Numbered from the stretch's first letter, positions 1 to 10,240 are shown. The stretch is 64,000 bases of DNA from Martelella alba (GCF_005217455.1 NZ_SZPQ01000010.1:62001-126000); one strand, 5' to 3'. The notes: a model not told the origin generated them from the sequence alone. Program-made: numbers and translations.

Positions 1-1
1 G

Positions 2-1567
2 CTGGCGCAATGCCAGCTCGGCTACGCCCGTTCGCTGCAATGGGTTCTGACCCATGCTCGCTGGATCCTGCTGTTGTTTATCGCCACGCTGGCGCTGAAC
101 TGCTGGTTGTATGTCGCCATTCCCAAAACCTTTATGCCCGAACAGGATACCGGACGGCTGCTGGGTTTTATCCAGGCCGATCAAAGTATTTCCTTTCAGG
201 CGATGCGCAACAAACTGCGGGATTTCATGCTGATTGTCCGCGACGATCCGGCGGTAGACAATGTCACCGGCTATACCGGCGGATCACGCACCAACAGCGG
301 TTCAATGTTTATCTCGCTGAAACCGCTTGGCGAGCGCAAGGATTCAGCGCAGCAGGTTATTGACCGATTACGGCTCAAATTGGCCAAAGAACCGGGCGCC
401 AGCTTGTATTTGATGGCGGTACAGGACATTCGGGTCGGCGGCCGGCAAGCCAACGCCAGCTACCAATACACGTTGCTGGCCGATGATCTGGATAGTCTGC
501 GCGAGTGGGAGCCGAAAGTCCGGCGGGCGCTGATGGCTCTGCCGCAATTGGCGGACGTGAGCTCCGATCAGCAGGATAAGGGGTCCGAGCTGGATTTGGT
601 TTACGATCGGGACGTTCTCGCCCGGCTGGGGCTGAATGTTTCCGATGTTAATAATCTGCTCAACAATGCCTTCGGCCAGCGGCAGATTTCCACCCTCTAT
701 ACGCCGCTGAATCAGTATAAAGTGGTGATGGAAGTAGCGCCGCCCTACACCCAGGATCCCAGCACCCTGCAACGGATGTTTTTAATCAACGACCAGGGAC
801 AACCGGTTCCTCTGTCCTCCTTCGCCCATTGGCAACCGGCCAATGCCCCCTTGGCGGTTAACCATCAGGGTCTGTCCGCCGCATCCACCATTGCCTTCAA
901 CCTGCCTGACGGCGTGGCGTTGTCGGACGCGACGGCGGCTATCGAACGCGCCATGACGCAATTGGGCGTTCCCGCGCAGGTGCGCGGCAGTTTTGCCGGC
1001 ACCGCCCAAGCCTACCAGCAAAGCCAACAATCCCAGGTGTGGCTGTTGCTGGCCGCGGTGGGCGCCGTCTATATCGTGCTGGGCATTCTGTATGAGAGCT
1101 ATATTCATCCGCTGACCATTCTTTCCACGCTGCCTTCGGCGGGCATCGGCGCATTGCTGGCGCTGGAGTTGTTTAACGCGCCATTCAGCCTGATTGCCCT
1201 TATCGGCATATTGCTCTTGATCGGGATCGTGAAAAAAAATGCGATCATGATGGTGGATTTCGCCCTGACCGCCCAGCGCCAAAGCGGTATTAGCGCGCGC
1301 GACGCGATTTTCCAGGCCTGTCAGCTCCGGTTTCGGCCGATCATCATGACCACGCTGGCCGCGCTGTTCGGCGCCCTGCCCCTGGTGCTGAGCCGGGGCG
1401 ACGGCGCCGAACTGCGCCAGCCCCTGGGCATTACCATTGTCGGCGGTCTTATCGTCAGTCAATTGATGACGCTTTATACCACCCCGGTGATTTATCTGTG
1501 TTTCGATAAACTCCGGAGGAAACGTCATCGCGCCTCACCGCCTTTTTATCCCACGACAGAAGAGTAA
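2..1567 (+). CDS. mdtC: Multidrug efflux RND transporter permease MdtC (C-terminal part)
   Basis: The gene enters from the left edge; about 521 codons are visible, roughly the second half of a protein that has 1025 residues in E. coli. The frame is open from base 2 and reads through to TAA at 1565-1567. MdtC is the inner-membrane proton antiporter that works with MdtB, the adaptor MdtA and TolC to expel bile salts, novobiocin and similar compounds. The visible part has the periplasmic docking and porter region followed by the last hydrophobic segments, including the RND core motif [14 protein letters not shown]. It is followed after 6 bp by mdtD and then baeSR, the enterobacterial order. In E. 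coli BaeR activates the promoter upstream of mdtA, which is outside the window. Confidence 0.93.
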   Translation: MAQCQLGYARSLQWVLTHARWILLLFIATLALNCWLYVAIPKTFMPEQDTGRLLGFIQADQSISFQAMRNKLRDFMLIVRDDPAVDNVTGYTGGSRTNSGSMFISLKPLGERKDSAQQVIDRLRLKLAKEPGASLYLMAVQDIRVGGRQANASYQYTLLADDLDSLREWEPKVRRALMALPQLADVSSDQQDKGSELDLVYDRDVLARLGLNVSDVNNLLNNAFGQRQISTLYTPLNQYKVVMEVAPPYTQDPSTLQRMFLINDQGQPVPLSSFAHWQPANAPLAVNHQGLSAASTIAFNLPDGVALSDATAAIERAMTQLGVPAQVRGSFAGTAQAYQQSQQSQVWLLLAAVGAVYIVLGILYESYIHPLTILSTLPSAGIGALLALELFNAPFSLIALIGILLLIGIVKKNAIMMVDFALTAQRQSGISARDAIFQACQLRFRPIIMTTLAALFGALPLVLSRGDGAELRQPLGITIVGGLIVSQLMTLYTTPVIYLCFDKLRRKRHRASPPFYPTTEE

Positions 1568-1573
1568 TAGCGC

Positions 1574-3022
1574 ATGCGTTGGCCTCTTTTTCATCATCAC
1601 GCCGCTCGCGGCGAACCACGCGCCCCCGCGTCGGTACATTGGCAATTATGGACGGTCGCCTTCGGGTTTTTCATGCAGACGCTGGATACCACCATTGTCA
1701 ATACCGCCTTGCCGTCCATGGCCAGGAGCCTGAAAGAAAGCCCCTTGCATATGCATTCGGTTATCGTTTCCTATGTACTGACCGTGGCGGTGATGCTGCC
1801 GGCCAGCGGCTGGCTGGCCGACCGTTTCGGCGTCAAAAAAGTGTTCTTCAGCGCCATTGTGCTATTTACCCTGGGATCGCTGTTATGCGCTCGGTCCTCC
1901 ACCCTGCATGAGCTGGAGATATCCCGCGTCATCCAGGGCGTGGGGGGCGCCATGATGGTGCCGGTCGGCCGTCTGACGGTGATGAAAATCGTGCCAAGAG
2001 CGCAATATATGGCGGCCATGGCGTTTGTCACCATGCCGGGACAGGTCGGCCCGTTGCTTGGCCCGGCGCTGGGCGGTTTTTTGGTGCAATACGCCAGTTG
2101 GCACTGGATTTTTCTTATCAATTTACCGGTTGGCATGATAGGCGCCTTGATTACCTGGCTATTGATGCCCAATTACACCATGCAAACCCGCGGGTTCGAC
2201 ATCCCCGGATTTTTTCTGCTGGCGGTGGGCATGGCCACCTTGACCCTGGCACTGGACGGACATCGCGGCCTGGATGTCAGCTCCACGACCCTCGCCCTGC
2301 TAACGCTGGGCGGCGGCGGTTCGCTGGTGGGGTATCTACTGCATGCCAGGGGCAACGAAAACGCGCTGTTTAGCCTCAATCTGTTCGATACAAAGACTTT
2401 TTCCATCGGTTTGCTCGGCAGTCTGCTGGGACGGATAGGCAGTGGGATGCTGCCATTCATGACGCCATTGTTTTTGCAGTTGGGGCTTGGATTTTCGCCA
2501 TTTCACGCCGGCTTGATGATGATCCCGATGGTGATTGGCAGTATGGGCACCAAGCGACTGATTGTCCGCATCGTCAACCGGTTTGGTTACCGTGCGGTGT
2601 TGGTCGCCGGCACCCTGATGCTATCGGGCGTGAATTTGCTGTTGCCCCTGGTGGCGTTGACGGGTTGGTTCTATGTGGTCCCGGGGGTGCTTTTCTTGCA
2701 AGGCGTGGTCAACGGTATGCGTTTTACCTCAATGAATACCCTGACGGTCAAGGATCTGCCGGATGCGCTGGCCAGCAGCGGCAACAGTCTGCTGTCGATG
2801 ATTATGCAACTGTCCATGAGCCTGGGAGTCACCATCGCCAGCATCCTGTTGGGGCTATTTGCCGGCGCGCACACGCCGGCGGCGGCTTCCATGGCAATGC
2901 ATGAAATATTTATCGCCACCTACCTCTGTATGGCGGTGATCATCGCCCTGCCGGCGCTGGTTTTCCTCCGTGTGCCGCCCGATACGATGAAAAACGCCAT
3001 CCTTGAAGAAAAAAAGCGCTAG
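1574..3022 (+). CDS. mdtD: MFS transporter MdtD (DHA2 family)
   Basis: A 482-residue membrane protein of the major facilitator superfamily, close in length to E. coli MdtD (471). It carries the drug/proton antiporter signature [14 protein letters not shown] at residues 37-50 and the loop 2-3 motif A ([11 protein letters not shown], about 79-89), with many hydrophobic segments across its length. It sits 6 bp after mdtC and directly before baeS, so it is the fourth gene of the mdtABCD-baeSR operon. Its own substrate is not established; family members export citrate or iron-citrate and various drugs, and deletion in E. coli does not reduce the activity of MdtABC. The start ATG at 1574 is the first available after the mdtC stop. 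Confidence 0.92.
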   Translation: MRWPLFHHHAARGEPRAPASVHWQLWTVAFGFFMQTLDTTIVNTALPSMARSLKESPLHMHSVIVSYVLTVAVMLPASGWLADRFGVKKVFFSAIVLFTLGSLLCARSSTLHELEISRVIQGVGGAMMVPVGRLTVMKIVPRAQYMAAMAFVTMPGQVGPLLGPALGGFLVQYASWHWIFLINLPVGMIGALITWLLMPNYTMQTRGFDIPGFFLLAVGMATLTLALDGHRGLDVSSTTLALLTLGGGGSLVGYLLHARGNENALFSLNLFDTKTFSIGLLGSLLGRIGSGMLPFMTPLFLQLGLGFSPFHAGLMMIPMVIGSMGTKRLIVRIVNRFGYRAVLVAGTLMLSGVNLLLPLVALTGWFYVVPGVLFLQGVVNGMRFTSMNTLTVKDLPDALASSGNSLLSMIMQLSMSLGVTIASILLGLFAGAHTPAAASMAMHEIFIATYLCMAVIIALPALVFLRVPPDTMKNAILEEKKR

Positions 3023-3032
3023 CGAGGCCATC

Positions 3033-4418
3033 ATGAAATTCGGCATTACCGCCAAACTTTTTCTGGCTCTATTCGCCACCAGCATGCTGGTGGTCATCAC
3101 CATGAATTGGGGAGTCAGGTTAAGTTTCGAGCGGGGTTTTATCGATTATATCAAGCGTACCAATCATCAGCGGATGGTGCTGCTGGATAATGCCCTGACC
3201 GAGCAATACCAGGTGCACGGTGACTGGGGCTTTTTGCGTAATAACGAACGTTTCGTTTTTCAATTGCTGCGGTCGTTCGAACAAAATCCCGACGAAGGAC
3301 GAAATTATCCCCCGCACGGACTGCGTACCCAAATCTGGGTGGTGGATGCCGATATGACCAAATTAGTGGGTCCTGCCGGGCCGTTGCCGAACGAGGGTCC
3401 CCGCTTGCCGATTACCGCTAATCACCAGGTGGTGGGCTGGATTATGTCAACGCCGGTGGAACGACTGACCCGGGCGGCGGATATCAGTTTTGATGCCCAG
3501 CAACGGCGGACAAGCTGGTTAATTGTGGCGCTGGCCGGCCTGCTGGCGGCGGCGGTGGCCTGGCTGACCGCCCGTGGCCTGCTGGCGCCGGTGCAGCGCC
3601 TGGTGAAAGGCACGCATCAATTGGCGGCCGGTAATTTTTCCGTTCGCGTCGTGGTCGATACACAGGATGAGCTGGCCCGGCTGGCCCGCGATTTCAATCA
3701 GCTCGCCATGTCTCTGGAGAAAAACGATGCCATGCGGCGGGAGTTCATGGCCGACATTTCCCATGAATTGCGCACACCGCTGGCTATCCTGCGCGGCGAA
3801 CTGGAGGCATTGCAGGACGGCGTCAGAAAACCCACCGGCGAGTCGCTGGCGTCATTGCAGGGCGAGGTCGCCATCCTGACCAAGCTGGTGGATGATTTAT
3901 ATCAACTGTCCCTGTCGGATTCCGGCGCGCTGGCTTATCGCAAAAGCCGGGTTGACGTCATACATTTGCTGAAAATCGCGGTGGCCGCCTTTCACGAACG
4001 TTATATTCACAAAGGCATAGACATCTGCCTGGAGATGCCCGATCAGGCGCCGGTGTTCGGCGATCCGGATCGGTTGACCCAACTGTTCAACAACCTGTTG
4101 GAAAACAGCCTGCGTTATACCGACCCGCCGGGTCGCCTGGTTATAACTGGTCAGATCCGGGATGAAATGCTGTCATTGTGCTGGCAGGACAGCGCGCCGG
4201 GGGTTGATGACGGGCAATTGTTGCAGATTTTCGATAGGTTTTACCGCACCGAGGGATCGCGCAATCGCGCCAGCGGCGGTTCCGGCCTGGGCCTGTCCAT
4301 CTGCCAGAATATCGTCGAAGCCCATGCCGGCAGTCTCAAAGCCGCACATTCGACTTTGGGCGGACTGCGAATAGCGCTACTATTACCCATTGACACGCGA
4401 CCCGTCAGGAGCCTATGA
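3033..4418 (+). CDS. baeS: Envelope-stress sensor histidine kinase BaeS
   Basis: Sensor kinase of the BaeSR system, which responds to indole, flavonoids, tannins and misfolded envelope proteins and phosphorylates BaeR. A first transmembrane segment lies near residues 8-24 and a second near 160-182, enclosing a periplasmic sensor domain. A HAMP region follows, then the dimerisation motif ISHELRTPL with phospho-acceptor His244, and the ATPase motifs [10 protein letters not shown] and [10 protein letters not shown] start it at ATG 3033, preceded by GAGG, because this gives the N-terminus of known BaeS proteins ([16 protein letters not shown]). An upstream TTG at 3003 in the same frame lies inside mdtD. 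The stop overlaps the baeR start by 4 bp (ATGA), typical of translational coupling. Confidence 0.95.
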   Translation: MKFGITAKLFLALFATSMLVVITMNWGVRLSFERGFIDYIKRTNHQRMVLLDNALTEQYQVHGDWGFLRNNERFVFQLLRSFEQNPDEGRNYPPHGLRTQIWVVDADMTKLVGPAGPLPNEGPRLPITANHQVVGWIMSTPVERLTRAADISFDAQQRRTSWLIVALAGLLAAAVAWLTARGLLAPVQRLVKGTHQLAAGNFSVRVVVDTQDELARLARDFNQLAMSLEKNDAMRREFMADISHELRTPLAILRGELEALQDGVRKPTGESLASLQGEVAILTKLVDDLYQLSLSDSGALAYRKSRVDVIHLLKIAVAAFHERYIHKGIDICLEMPDQAPVFGDPDRLTQLFNNLLENSLRYTDPPGRLVITGQIRDEMLSLCWQDSAPGVDDGQLLQIFDRFYRTEGSRNRASGGSGLGLSICQNIVEAHAGSLKAAHSTLGGLRIALLLPIDTRPVRSL

Positions 4419-5125
4419 ACGCACAAGATCCCATACCGGCCACCATACTGATTGTGGAAGACGAACCCAAGCTGGGCCAGCTACTGGTGGATTATTTGCA
4501 GGCGGCCGATTTTCAGACGCATTGGTTGGATCGGGGCGATCAGGTGGTCGATTATGTGCGGCAATTACCACCGTCGCTGATATTGCTGGATCTCATGCTA
4601 CCCGGCCGGGACGGGCTGTCGGTTTGCCGCGATATCCGGCGCTTTTCCGATGTGCCTATCGTGATGGTGACCGCCAAAACCGAGGAGATCGACCGGTTAT
4701 TGGGGCTTGAGATCGGCGCGGATGATTATATCTGCAAACCCTACAGTCCGCGGGAAGTGGTGGCCAGGGTTAAAGTCATTATCCGCCGCAGCTACCGCCC
4801 CCTGAGCACCCTGCCCGCACCCCGTCCGCTTGTCATCGATGAAAACCGGTTCCAGGCCAGCTATCGCGCTATGCCGCTGGATCTTACCCCTGCGGAATTC
4901 CGTTTGCTAAAAATTCTGGCGAGCGAACCCGGCAAGGTCTTCTCCCGTGAAGCGCTCCTGAATCAGCTTTACGACGATTATCGCGTGGTCACGGATCGCA
5001 CCATCGACAGCCATATCAAAAACCTGCGCCGCAAGCTGGAAAATCTGGTGGACGACGTTCCCTTCATTCGCGCGGTGTACGGCATGGGATATCGCTGGGA
5101 AGCGGAGGCTTGTGAATTAATTTAA
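4415..5125 (+). CDS. baeR: Envelope-stress response regulator BaeR
   Basis: OmpR/PhoB-type response regulator of 236 residues (240 in E. coli). The receiver domain (about 10-125) has the acidic pocket VEDE, phospho-acceptor Asp59 in ILLDLMLPG, the switch TAK and the conserved Lys of CKPYSP. The winged-helix DNA-binding domain (about 135-230) contains [20 protein letters not shown] and a recognition helix [16 protein letters not shown]. Partner kinase BaeS is encoded immediately upstream and overlaps it by 4 bp. In E. coli BaeR activates mdtABCD-baeSR, acrD and spy, so this copy probably controls the exporter operon that it closes. Confidence 0.95.
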   Translation: MNAQDPIPATILIVEDEPKLGQLLVDYLQAADFQTHWLDRGDQVVDYVRQLPPSLILLDLMLPGRDGLSVCRDIRRFSDVPIVMVTAKTEEIDRLLGLEIGADDYICKPYSPREVVARVKVIIRRSYRPLSTLPAPRPLVIDENRFQASYRAMPLDLTPAEFRLLKILASEPGKVFSREALLNQLYDDYRVVTDRTIDSHIKNLRRKLENLVDDVPFIRAVYGMGYRWEAEACELI

Positions 5126-5158
5126 CCGATTCAGCCACGGTGTACATTTCGGGCTTAT

Positions 5159-5170
5159 CCTATACTTATT
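5159..5170 (+). promoter_or_regulatory. Sigma-S-like -10 element before yegP
   Basis: CCTATACTTATT lies 44 bp before the yegP start. It closely matches the extended -10 element favoured by the stationary-phase sigma factor RpoS (consensus KCTAYACTTAA). The same 12 bases occur before yegS at 7384. No strong -35 is needed for sigma-S promoters and none is obvious. The short inverted repeat TTAGCGC...GCGCTAA at 5171-5189 lies in the leader. Confidence 0.5.
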
Positions 5171-5213
5171 TTAGCGCGAAGGCGCTAACAGGCGGTTATG
5201 AAGGAGGCCCTTT

Positions 5214-5555
5214 ATGGCAACCGTACATTACGAACTGCAGAAAGAGCGCAACGGACACTACCATTTTGAACTGAAAGGAAGCCACGGTGAAATCATTCTG
5301 TGCAGCGAGACGTTTTGCAGCAAAGCGTCGGCGGAGAATGCCATCACTTTCGCCCGTTATAACGCCCCGGATGAACATAACTACGAGCTTAAGCGTACTA
5401 CCGGCGATGAACATCGCTATTTCGTATTGCGCGGCAGAGATCATCAAATCCTCGGCTCCGGCGGACCTTATAGTAGCGACTCCGATGCCCGCCGGGGCAT
5501 CAAAGCGGCCATGGAATACGCCATCACTCGGGAAATCAGGGACCTGACCCGCTAG
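5214..5555 (+). CDS. yegP: YegP family protein (two DUF1508 repeats)
   Basis: A 113-residue soluble protein located between baeR and trhP exactly as yegP is in E. coli (110 residues there). It contains two tandem copies of the DUF1508 fold: the first at about residues 5-55, the second at about 57-105, each with a beta-strand F.L.....I..S..Y/F pattern followed by a helix with an SA..GI/AI motif. The biochemical function of the family is unknown. Translation is well supported by AAGGAGG six bases before ATG 5214. The sigma-S-like promoter upstream suggests stationary-phase expression. It is a single gene, followed by 200 bp without a gene before trhP. Confidence 0.9.
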   Translation: MATVHYELQKERNGHYHFELKGSHGEIILCSETFCSKASAENAITFARYNAPDEHNYELKRTTGDEHRYFVLRGRDHQILGSGGPYSSDSDARRGIKAAMEYAITREIRDLTR

Positions 5556-5755
5556 AGGATGCTTTCGCCGGCGCCAAGAGGGCGTCGTTGACGGTCCCGC
5601 CTACCGCGCGCATTCGCCTGCCTTGCCAATGCCGGGTTCGTCCCGGCGGCGGCTCGATCGCTTTTTTTACTGCTATTTTTTCCGCCAGGATCTAAAATCG
5701 CGTCCTTCATTACCCGGCGACGGGTAAACTGACCTGACATCAGACGAGATTTATC

Positions 5756-7147
5756 ATGTGTAAACCCGAACTGCTCTCCCCCGCCGGTTCATTGAAAAAC
5801 ATGCGCTATGCCTTCGCCTATGGCGCCGATGCGATTTACGCCGGGCAGCCCCGCTATAGCCTGAGGGTACGCAACAATGAATTCAATCATGCCAACCTGG
5901 CGGTCGGCATCGGCGAGGCCCACGCCTTGGGCAAAAAATTCTACGTTGTGGTAAACATCGCGCCCCACAACGCCAAATTGAAAACCTTTATTCGCGATTT
6001 GCAGCCAGTCATTGATATGGGGCCCGATGCGCTGATTATGTCCGATCCCGGGCTCATTATGATGGTTCGCCAGGCATTCCCAACCATGCCGGTGCATTTA
6101 TCGGTACAGGCCAACGCGGTCAACTGGGCCACGGTACGCTTCTGGCGACAGGCCGGCCTGAGCCGGGTGATTCTTTCCCGGGAACTGTCACTGGAGGAAA
6201 TCGCCGAAATTCGCCGGGAAGTACCGGATATCGAGTTGGAAGTTTTTATCCATGGCGCGCTGTGTATGGCATATTCGGGCCGTTGCCTGTTGTCCGGCTA
6301 CATCAATAAACGCGACCCTAACCAAGGCACCTGCACCAATGCCTGCCGCTGGGAATACAAGGTACAAGAGGGCAAGGAAGACGAAATCGGCAATATCGTC
6401 CAGCGTTATGAACCCATCCCGGTAGCCACCGTCGAACCGACCCTGGGCATCGGCGCCCCCACCGATAAGGTCTTCCTTATCGAGGAAAATCAACGCCCCG
6501 GCGAATATATGACCGCCTTCGAAGACGAGCACGGCAGCTATATCATGAACTCCAAAGATCTGCGGGCGGTGGCCCATGTGGAGCGGCTGGCGGCCATGGG
6601 GGTACATTCCCTGAAAATCGAGGGCCGGACGAAATCCTTTTACTACTGCGCCCGCACCGCCCAGGTTTACCGCCGGGCGATAGACGATGCAGCGGCCGGC
6701 AAGCCTTTCGACCCCACGTTGTTGAGGACGCTTGAGGGACTGGCGCACCGCGGCTATACCGAGGGATTCCTTCGTCGTCACGCCCATGAGGATATGCAGA
6801 ATTACGAGTACGGTTATTCCGTTTCCGACACCCAGCAATTCGTCGGCGAATTCACCGGCGTCCGACGCGACGGCCTGGCGGAAGTGGCGGTGAAGAACCG
6901 ATTCTCCCTCGGCGATTCCGTGGAGCTCATGACACCGCAGGGCAACATTTTGTTCACCCTCGATCGCATGTTCGACGGCAAAGGTCATACCACCACAATG
7001 GCGCCCGGCAATGGTCATATTGTTTACCTGCCGGTACCGGAAACCCTTGATATCCGGTTCGCCCTGCTGCTGAGGAATCTCAACGGCACCACCACGCGCG
7101 ATCCGCTGGGCAAGGCCGCCGCCCATGCGATGAGCAAAGCCGGATGA
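5756..7147 (+). CDS. trhP: tRNA uridine 5-hydroxylation protein TrhP (peptidase U32 family)
   Basis: Homologue of E. coli YegQ/TrhP (453 residues; 463 here). TrhP makes 5-hydroxyuridine at the wobble position 34 of tRNAs, the precursor of cmo5U/mcmo5U, using prephenate-derived chemistry. The protein opens with the family motif ELLSPAGSLKNMRYAFAYGA and has a TIM-barrel-like U32 domain. Four cysteines in the block after HGALC (C170, C177, C193, C197) match the proposed iron-sulfur site of the family. The C-terminal third is the small U32 collagenase-type domain. Despite the family name no protease activity is expected. The gene is monocistronic and is followed by the CyaR RNA. Confidence 0.93.
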   Translation: MCKPELLSPAGSLKNMRYAFAYGADAIYAGQPRYSLRVRNNEFNHANLAVGIGEAHALGKKFYVVVNIAPHNAKLKTFIRDLQPVIDMGPDALIMSDPGLIMMVRQAFPTMPVHLSVQANAVNWATVRFWRQAGLSRVILSRELSLEEIAEIRREVPDIELEVFIHGALCMAYSGRCLLSGYINKRDPNQGTCTNACRWEYKVQEGKEDEIGNIVQRYEPIPVATVEPTLGIGAPTDKVFLIEENQRPGEYMTAFEDEHGSYIMNSKDLRAVAHVERLAAMGVHSLKIEGRTKSFYYCARTAQVYRRAIDDAAAGKPFDPTLLRTLEGLAHRGYTEGFLRRHAHEDMQNYEYGYSVSDTQQFVGEFTGVRRDGLAEVAVKNRFSLGDSVELMTPQGNILFTLDRMFDGKGHTTTMAPGNGHIVYLPVPETLDIRFALLLRNLNGTTTRDPLGKAAAHAMSKAG

Positions 7148-7154
7148 TCGGAAG

Positions 7155-7170
7155 TTAGAATTGGGTCACA
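7155..7170 (+). promoter_or_regulatory. CRP site of the cyaR promoter
   Basis: TTAGA-N6-TCACA fits the CRP half-site spacing TGTGA-N6-TCACA, with a perfect right half. Its centre (7162.5) is 41.5 bases before the inferred CyaR start at 7204, the exact class II activation position. A -10 hexamer TATCAT lies at 7192-7197. CyaR is known to be activated by cAMP-CRP in E. coli and Salmonella. Confidence 0.7.
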
Positions 7171-7203
7171 TATCATCTTATCAGTGAAGCGTATCATTCC
7201 TTC

Positions 7204-7290
7204 GCTGAAACCAAATGTAAAAAAACGACCCAGCTACACCAGGAACCACCTCTTTCGCCAGCTCATCCTCCCTTGAGCTGGCTTTTTATT
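7204..7290 (+). ncRNA. cyaR: Hfq-dependent small RNA CyaR (RyeE)
   Basis: The segment beginning GCTGAAA and ending at a terminator T-run is about 87 nt, the length of E. coli CyaR, and lies just after trhP (yegQ), as in E. coli. It keeps the family's conserved core ACCAGGAACCACCTC, the seed region that pairs with mRNAs such as ompX, nadE, luxS and yqaE to block translation, and the terminal hairpin with T-rich tail needed for Hfq binding. The 5' third differs from E. coli, as usual for this RNA. Any protein frame drawn through here is spurious. Confidence 0.87.
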
Positions 7291-7292
7291 TT
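7257..7292 (+). terminator. Rho-independent terminator of cyaR
   Basis: A perfect 9-bp stem, GCCAGCTCA (7257-7265) with TGAGCTGGC (7274-7282), encloses an 8-base loop and runs into TTTTTATTTT. It forms the 3' end of CyaR and can also stop read-through from trhP. Confidence 0.92.
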
Positions 7293-7383
7293 GCAAGGCC
7301 CCTTTGCCGGCGCGAAACATCCCTATGCGTCGCGCCCGGCATTTTTTTCAGACTTCACGATGCCGACATACGTCCCAGTACTA

Positions 7384-7395
7384 CCTATACTTATT
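7384..7395 (+). promoter_or_regulatory. Sigma-S-like -10 element before yegS
   Basis: The same CCTATACTTATT found before yegP occurs 141 bp before the yegS start. It is a near-consensus RpoS -10 element. If used, it gives a 5' leader of roughly 135 nt in which I see no known regulatory RNA. Confidence 0.42.
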
Positions 7396-7536
7396 TCAGC
7401 CCTGCCGTTTCGCGACGGCAAACCCGGGCCGCTTTTGGACGCGGCGTTCGGGACAAGCGACCGCCGCCAACCATAAGACCATGAGAAACATGACGGTCAG
7501 GCGCCGAGCCTGCGTCACTATTGGAAAATAGCGCCA

Positions 7537-8448
7537 ATGGAATCAGCCATCCCAGCGTTGCCCATATCATTAATTATTCTTAACGGTAAATGCGCCGGCG
7601 ACGAATCCGTCCGAAGCGTTATCCGCAAGTACCGCCAGGCCGGCTACCCACTGCATGTCCGCGTTACCTGGGAGCATGGCGACGCCCATCGCTACGTGGC
7701 GGAAGCGGCCGAATTACACGCGACGACAGTGATTGCCGGCGGCGGCGACGGCACCATTAACGAGGTGGCCTGCGCGCTGGCCATGCTGCCCGCCGGACAG
7801 CGGCCTTGCCTGGGCATATTACCCCTGGGCACCGCCAATGATTTCGCGCAGAGCTGCGCTATCCCGTCGGAAACGGAACAGGCGCTGTTGCTGGCGATGT
7901 GCGGGGATGCCGCCGCCATGGATTTGGTCCGCGTCAATGACGATCGTTTTTTCATCAATATGGCCACAGGCGGCTTCGGCACCCGCATCACCACTGAAAC
8001 CCCGGCCAAACTGAAATCCGTGCTAGGCGGCGCCTCCTATTTCATTCACGGGTTGCTGCGCGTGGACAGCCTGAAGGCCGATAGTTGCGAAATACGCGGG
8101 CCGGATTTTCACTGGCGCGGCGATGCGTTGGTGATAGGTATCGGTAACGGCCGGCAGGCCGGGGGCGGTCAGTTGCTTTGCCCGGACGCCCTTATTAACG
8201 ATGGCAAATTGCAATTACGTATTTTCGCCTCGGAAGAATGGCTGCCCATGCTGTTGAAAAGTTTGACGCCGGGAGAAGAAAATCCTCACATCGTCTCTGC
8301 GACGCTACCCTGGCTTGAAATCACCGCGCCCCATGAAATTATGTTTAACCTTGATGGTGAGCCGTTGCGTGGCACGCATTTCCTGATCAAAGTCCTGCCG
8401 GCGGCGTTATCTTGTCGTTTGCCGCCGCAATGCCCGTTGCTGGCATAA
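7537..8448 (+). CDS. yegS: Lipid kinase YegS
   Basis: A 303-residue member of the diacylglycerol kinase catalytic family (E. coli YegS has 299). YegS phosphorylates lipids such as phosphatidylglycerol in vitro, with ATP and Mg2+. The nucleotide-binding signature [12 protein letters not shown] is at residues 65-76 and the second family motif PLGTANDF at 96-103. Later conserved blocks include [16 protein letters not shown] and NGRQAGGGQ, the latter typical of YegS itself. There is no signal peptide or membrane segment. The start ATG 7537 gives the expected N-terminus; the ribosome-binding site is weak. It is a single gene. Confidence 0.93.
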   Translation: MESAIPALPISLIILNGKCAGDESVRSVIRKYRQAGYPLHVRVTWEHGDAHRYVAEAAELHATTVIAGGGDGTINEVACALAMLPAGQRPCLGILPLGTANDFAQSCAIPSETEQALLLAMCGDAAAMDLVRVNDDRFFINMATGGFGTRITTETPAKLKSVLGGASYFIHGLLRVDSLKADSCEIRGPDFHWRGDALVIGIGNGRQAGGGQLLCPDALINDGKLQLRIFASEEWLPMLLKSLTPGEENPHIVSATLPWLEITAPHEIMFNLDGEPLRGTHFLIKVLPAALSCRLPPQCPLLA

Positions 8449-8575
8449 CGCCTCGGCAAGACATTCGGCTTTTGATCTTACGCACAGTATCGGCAGAGAG
8501 TGACACGAGGCGCGAGGACTTGTATAACAACTTCAGGTAAGATCTCCGCCATATTGCCGATGCAGGAAAATCACG

Positions 8576-9490
8576 ATGCAACTTTTCTCCCCCGACCTTC
8601 CCAAACCCCCGACGCTGTATTACAGCGCCGGCGAGACGCATTCGCTAGCGACCCTGGAGTATGGGCGCTTGCTGGCCATGGTGGACGATCTCAAGCTTTC
8701 CGACAGTGAACGGGAACATTACACCGCCGGCTGGCTGGGCGAGGATAGCCTGGTGATCATTCACAACTATCGGGAAAAACGCGGCACGTCCAATGGGTTC
8801 GTGCTAACCCGGGAGCAACGATACCGTCTAAGCGTGCAATCCATCGCCTTTCGCGTGCCGAAGATCTTTTTATGGCTGTCGCTGCGCCGTAAGCCGCGGG
8901 ATACCACCTTGATCACCTACAACACGCTGGGGGAATTACGCGGTCCGTTGTACCAATACCGCCACCTCGTCGATAAGGCCGTTAAACGCCAGTTGGAGGA
9001 AGACTGGCGGGCCATGAACGATTATATCGGCATGGCTTGCTGGCAATTGGAGAATGACCGCCCGCTGTGGCGGGAGCTTATGACTCTCCTCACGCCGTCC
9101 GCGGTGGCCGAGTGGGTGGATGCGCCCATTTTTGCTGAAAAACGCCTGCAAAAAGAGGGGCAGTTCGAAGGGTTCTGGTCCGGCAATATCTTTATCGCCC
9201 GTTGCCGCGCGCCGCACCCGGCCCTGCAACTCCTTTGGCGCGACGATGAGAACCGGATACAACCCGGTTACGTCTACACCGCGCTGCCGGATAAAAGCGG
9301 CGATAACCCCCTTCCCTCGCTACGTATCCGTCCGCACCGCGGCGAGACCCATTACCAGCTCAATGCCTTCGACGCCCGCCATTTACAATATGCCCGCGCC
9401 CTGCTCAGCCTGGCCGAAGGGGTATTGAACGGCATGTCACCACCATTGGTGGAAATGATGAACCGGCCCGATCCCTTGCCCGACCTCTAG
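8576..9490 (+). CDS. Conserved-looking protein of unknown function
   Basis: A 304-residue frame with coding-type base usage and acidic and basic residues spread along its length. I do not recognise the family. It has no signal peptide or membrane segment; there are many Trp and Tyr residues, and a C-terminal part reading PSLRIRPHRGETHYQLNAF. ATG 8576 is preceded by CAGGAAAATCACG, with a weak AGGA ribosome-binding site. The last 54 bp overlap the end of thiD on the opposite strand, so both C-termini are encoded by the same duplex. It could be an enterobacterial lineage-specific cytoplasmic protein; no function is proposed. Confidence 0.62.
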   Translation: MQLFSPDLPKPPTLYYSAGETHSLATLEYGRLLAMVDDLKLSDSEREHYTAGWLGEDSLVIIHNYREKRGTSNGFVLTREQRYRLSVQSIAFRVPKIFLWLSLRRKPRDTTLITYNTLGELRGPLYQYRHLVDKAVKRQLEEDWRAMNDYIGMACWQLENDRPLWRELMTLLTPSAVAEWVDAPIFAEKRLQKEGQFEGFWSGNIFIARCRAPHPALQLLWRDDENRIQPGYVYTALPDKSGDNPLPSLRIRPHRGETHYQLNAFDARHLQYARALLSLAEGVLNGMSPPLVEMMNRPDPLPDL

Positions 9491-10240
9491 CTCATCGGCA
9501 TGGGCCAGGGCCTGTTGCAACCACGCCTTGGCCGCTCGCAACGTTTGCGCCCAGTCGTCGTAGCGCGGACGCAAGGCCGCCAACGCCGCGGACAGCGTGC
9601 AACCCGTACCGTGGGTATGGCGGGTGGCCACCCGCGGCGCGTCAAATCGCTGTTCATCATTGACGGTGATTAACCAATCCGGGCTGTGCGCGCCGGGCAA
9701 ATGACCGCCCTTGATGATCACCGCTCGGCACCCCAGCGCCAGCAGCGCGCGCCCCTGTTCGCGCATCTGCCGTTCATCCCCGGCCGGCTCGCATCCCAGT
9801 AATGCCGCCGCTTCCGGCAGGTTGGGCGTTATGACCGACGCCTGCGGCAGCAAGCGTTCGCGCAAGACCGATAGCGCATCCGGCGCCAGCAGGAAATCCC
9901 CGCTTTTGGCCACCATGACCGTGTCCAGCACCACATGCGGTACCGGGTATTGCGCAAGCTTCTCCGCCACGACCCGTATGGTCTCCGCTTGCCCCAGCAT
10001 ACCGATTTTGATCGCGTCGATACGGACATCGCTCAGCACCGAATCCAGTTGCCGACCGACAAACTCCGGCGTCACCGGAAAAATGTCCTGCACCCCCTGG
10101 GTGTTTTGCGCCACCAGCGCGGTAATGACCGTGGCGCCGTAGCCCCCCAATGCCGAGAAGGTTTTCAGATCCGCCTGGATACCCGCGCCGCCACTGGGAT
10201 CGGTACCGGCGATACTCAATAAATTGATCTGCCGGTTCAC
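9437..10240 (-). CDS. thiD: Hydroxymethylpyrimidine/phosphomethylpyrimidine kinase ThiD
   Basis: Bifunctional ribokinase-family kinase that phosphorylates HMP and HMP-phosphate to HMP-PP for thiamine synthesis. It has 267 residues (266 in E. coli). The substrate-binding motif [17 protein letters not shown] is at residues 11-27, and the anion-hole/catalytic motif HGTGCTLSA is near residue 214. The C-terminus [12 protein letters not shown] is that of genuine ThiD. An open frame extends far upstream, but the correct start is GTG 10240, which overlaps the thiM stop as GTGA. Such coupling places it as second gene of thiM-thiD, downstream of the TPP riboswitch. The 3' end overlaps the convergent gene at 8576-9490. 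Confidence 0.95.
   Translation of the reverse strand: MNRQINLLSIAGTDPSGGAGIQADLKTFSALGGYGATVITALVAQNTQGVQDIFPVTPEFVGRQLDSVLSDVRIDAIKIGMLGQAETIRVVAEKLAQYPVPHVVLDTVMVAKSGDFLLAPDALSVLRERLLPQASVITPNLPEAAALLGCEPAGDERQMREQGRALLALGCRAVIIKGGHLPGAHSPDWLITVNDEQRFDAPRVATRHTHGTGCTLSAALAALRPRYDDWAQTLRAAKAWLQQALAHADELEVGQGIGPVHHFHQWW

Noticed and set aside
7273-7476. Small frame of 67 codons behind cyaR
   Set aside because: It begins inside the cyaR terminator, has no ribosome-binding site and encodes a low-complexity peptide.
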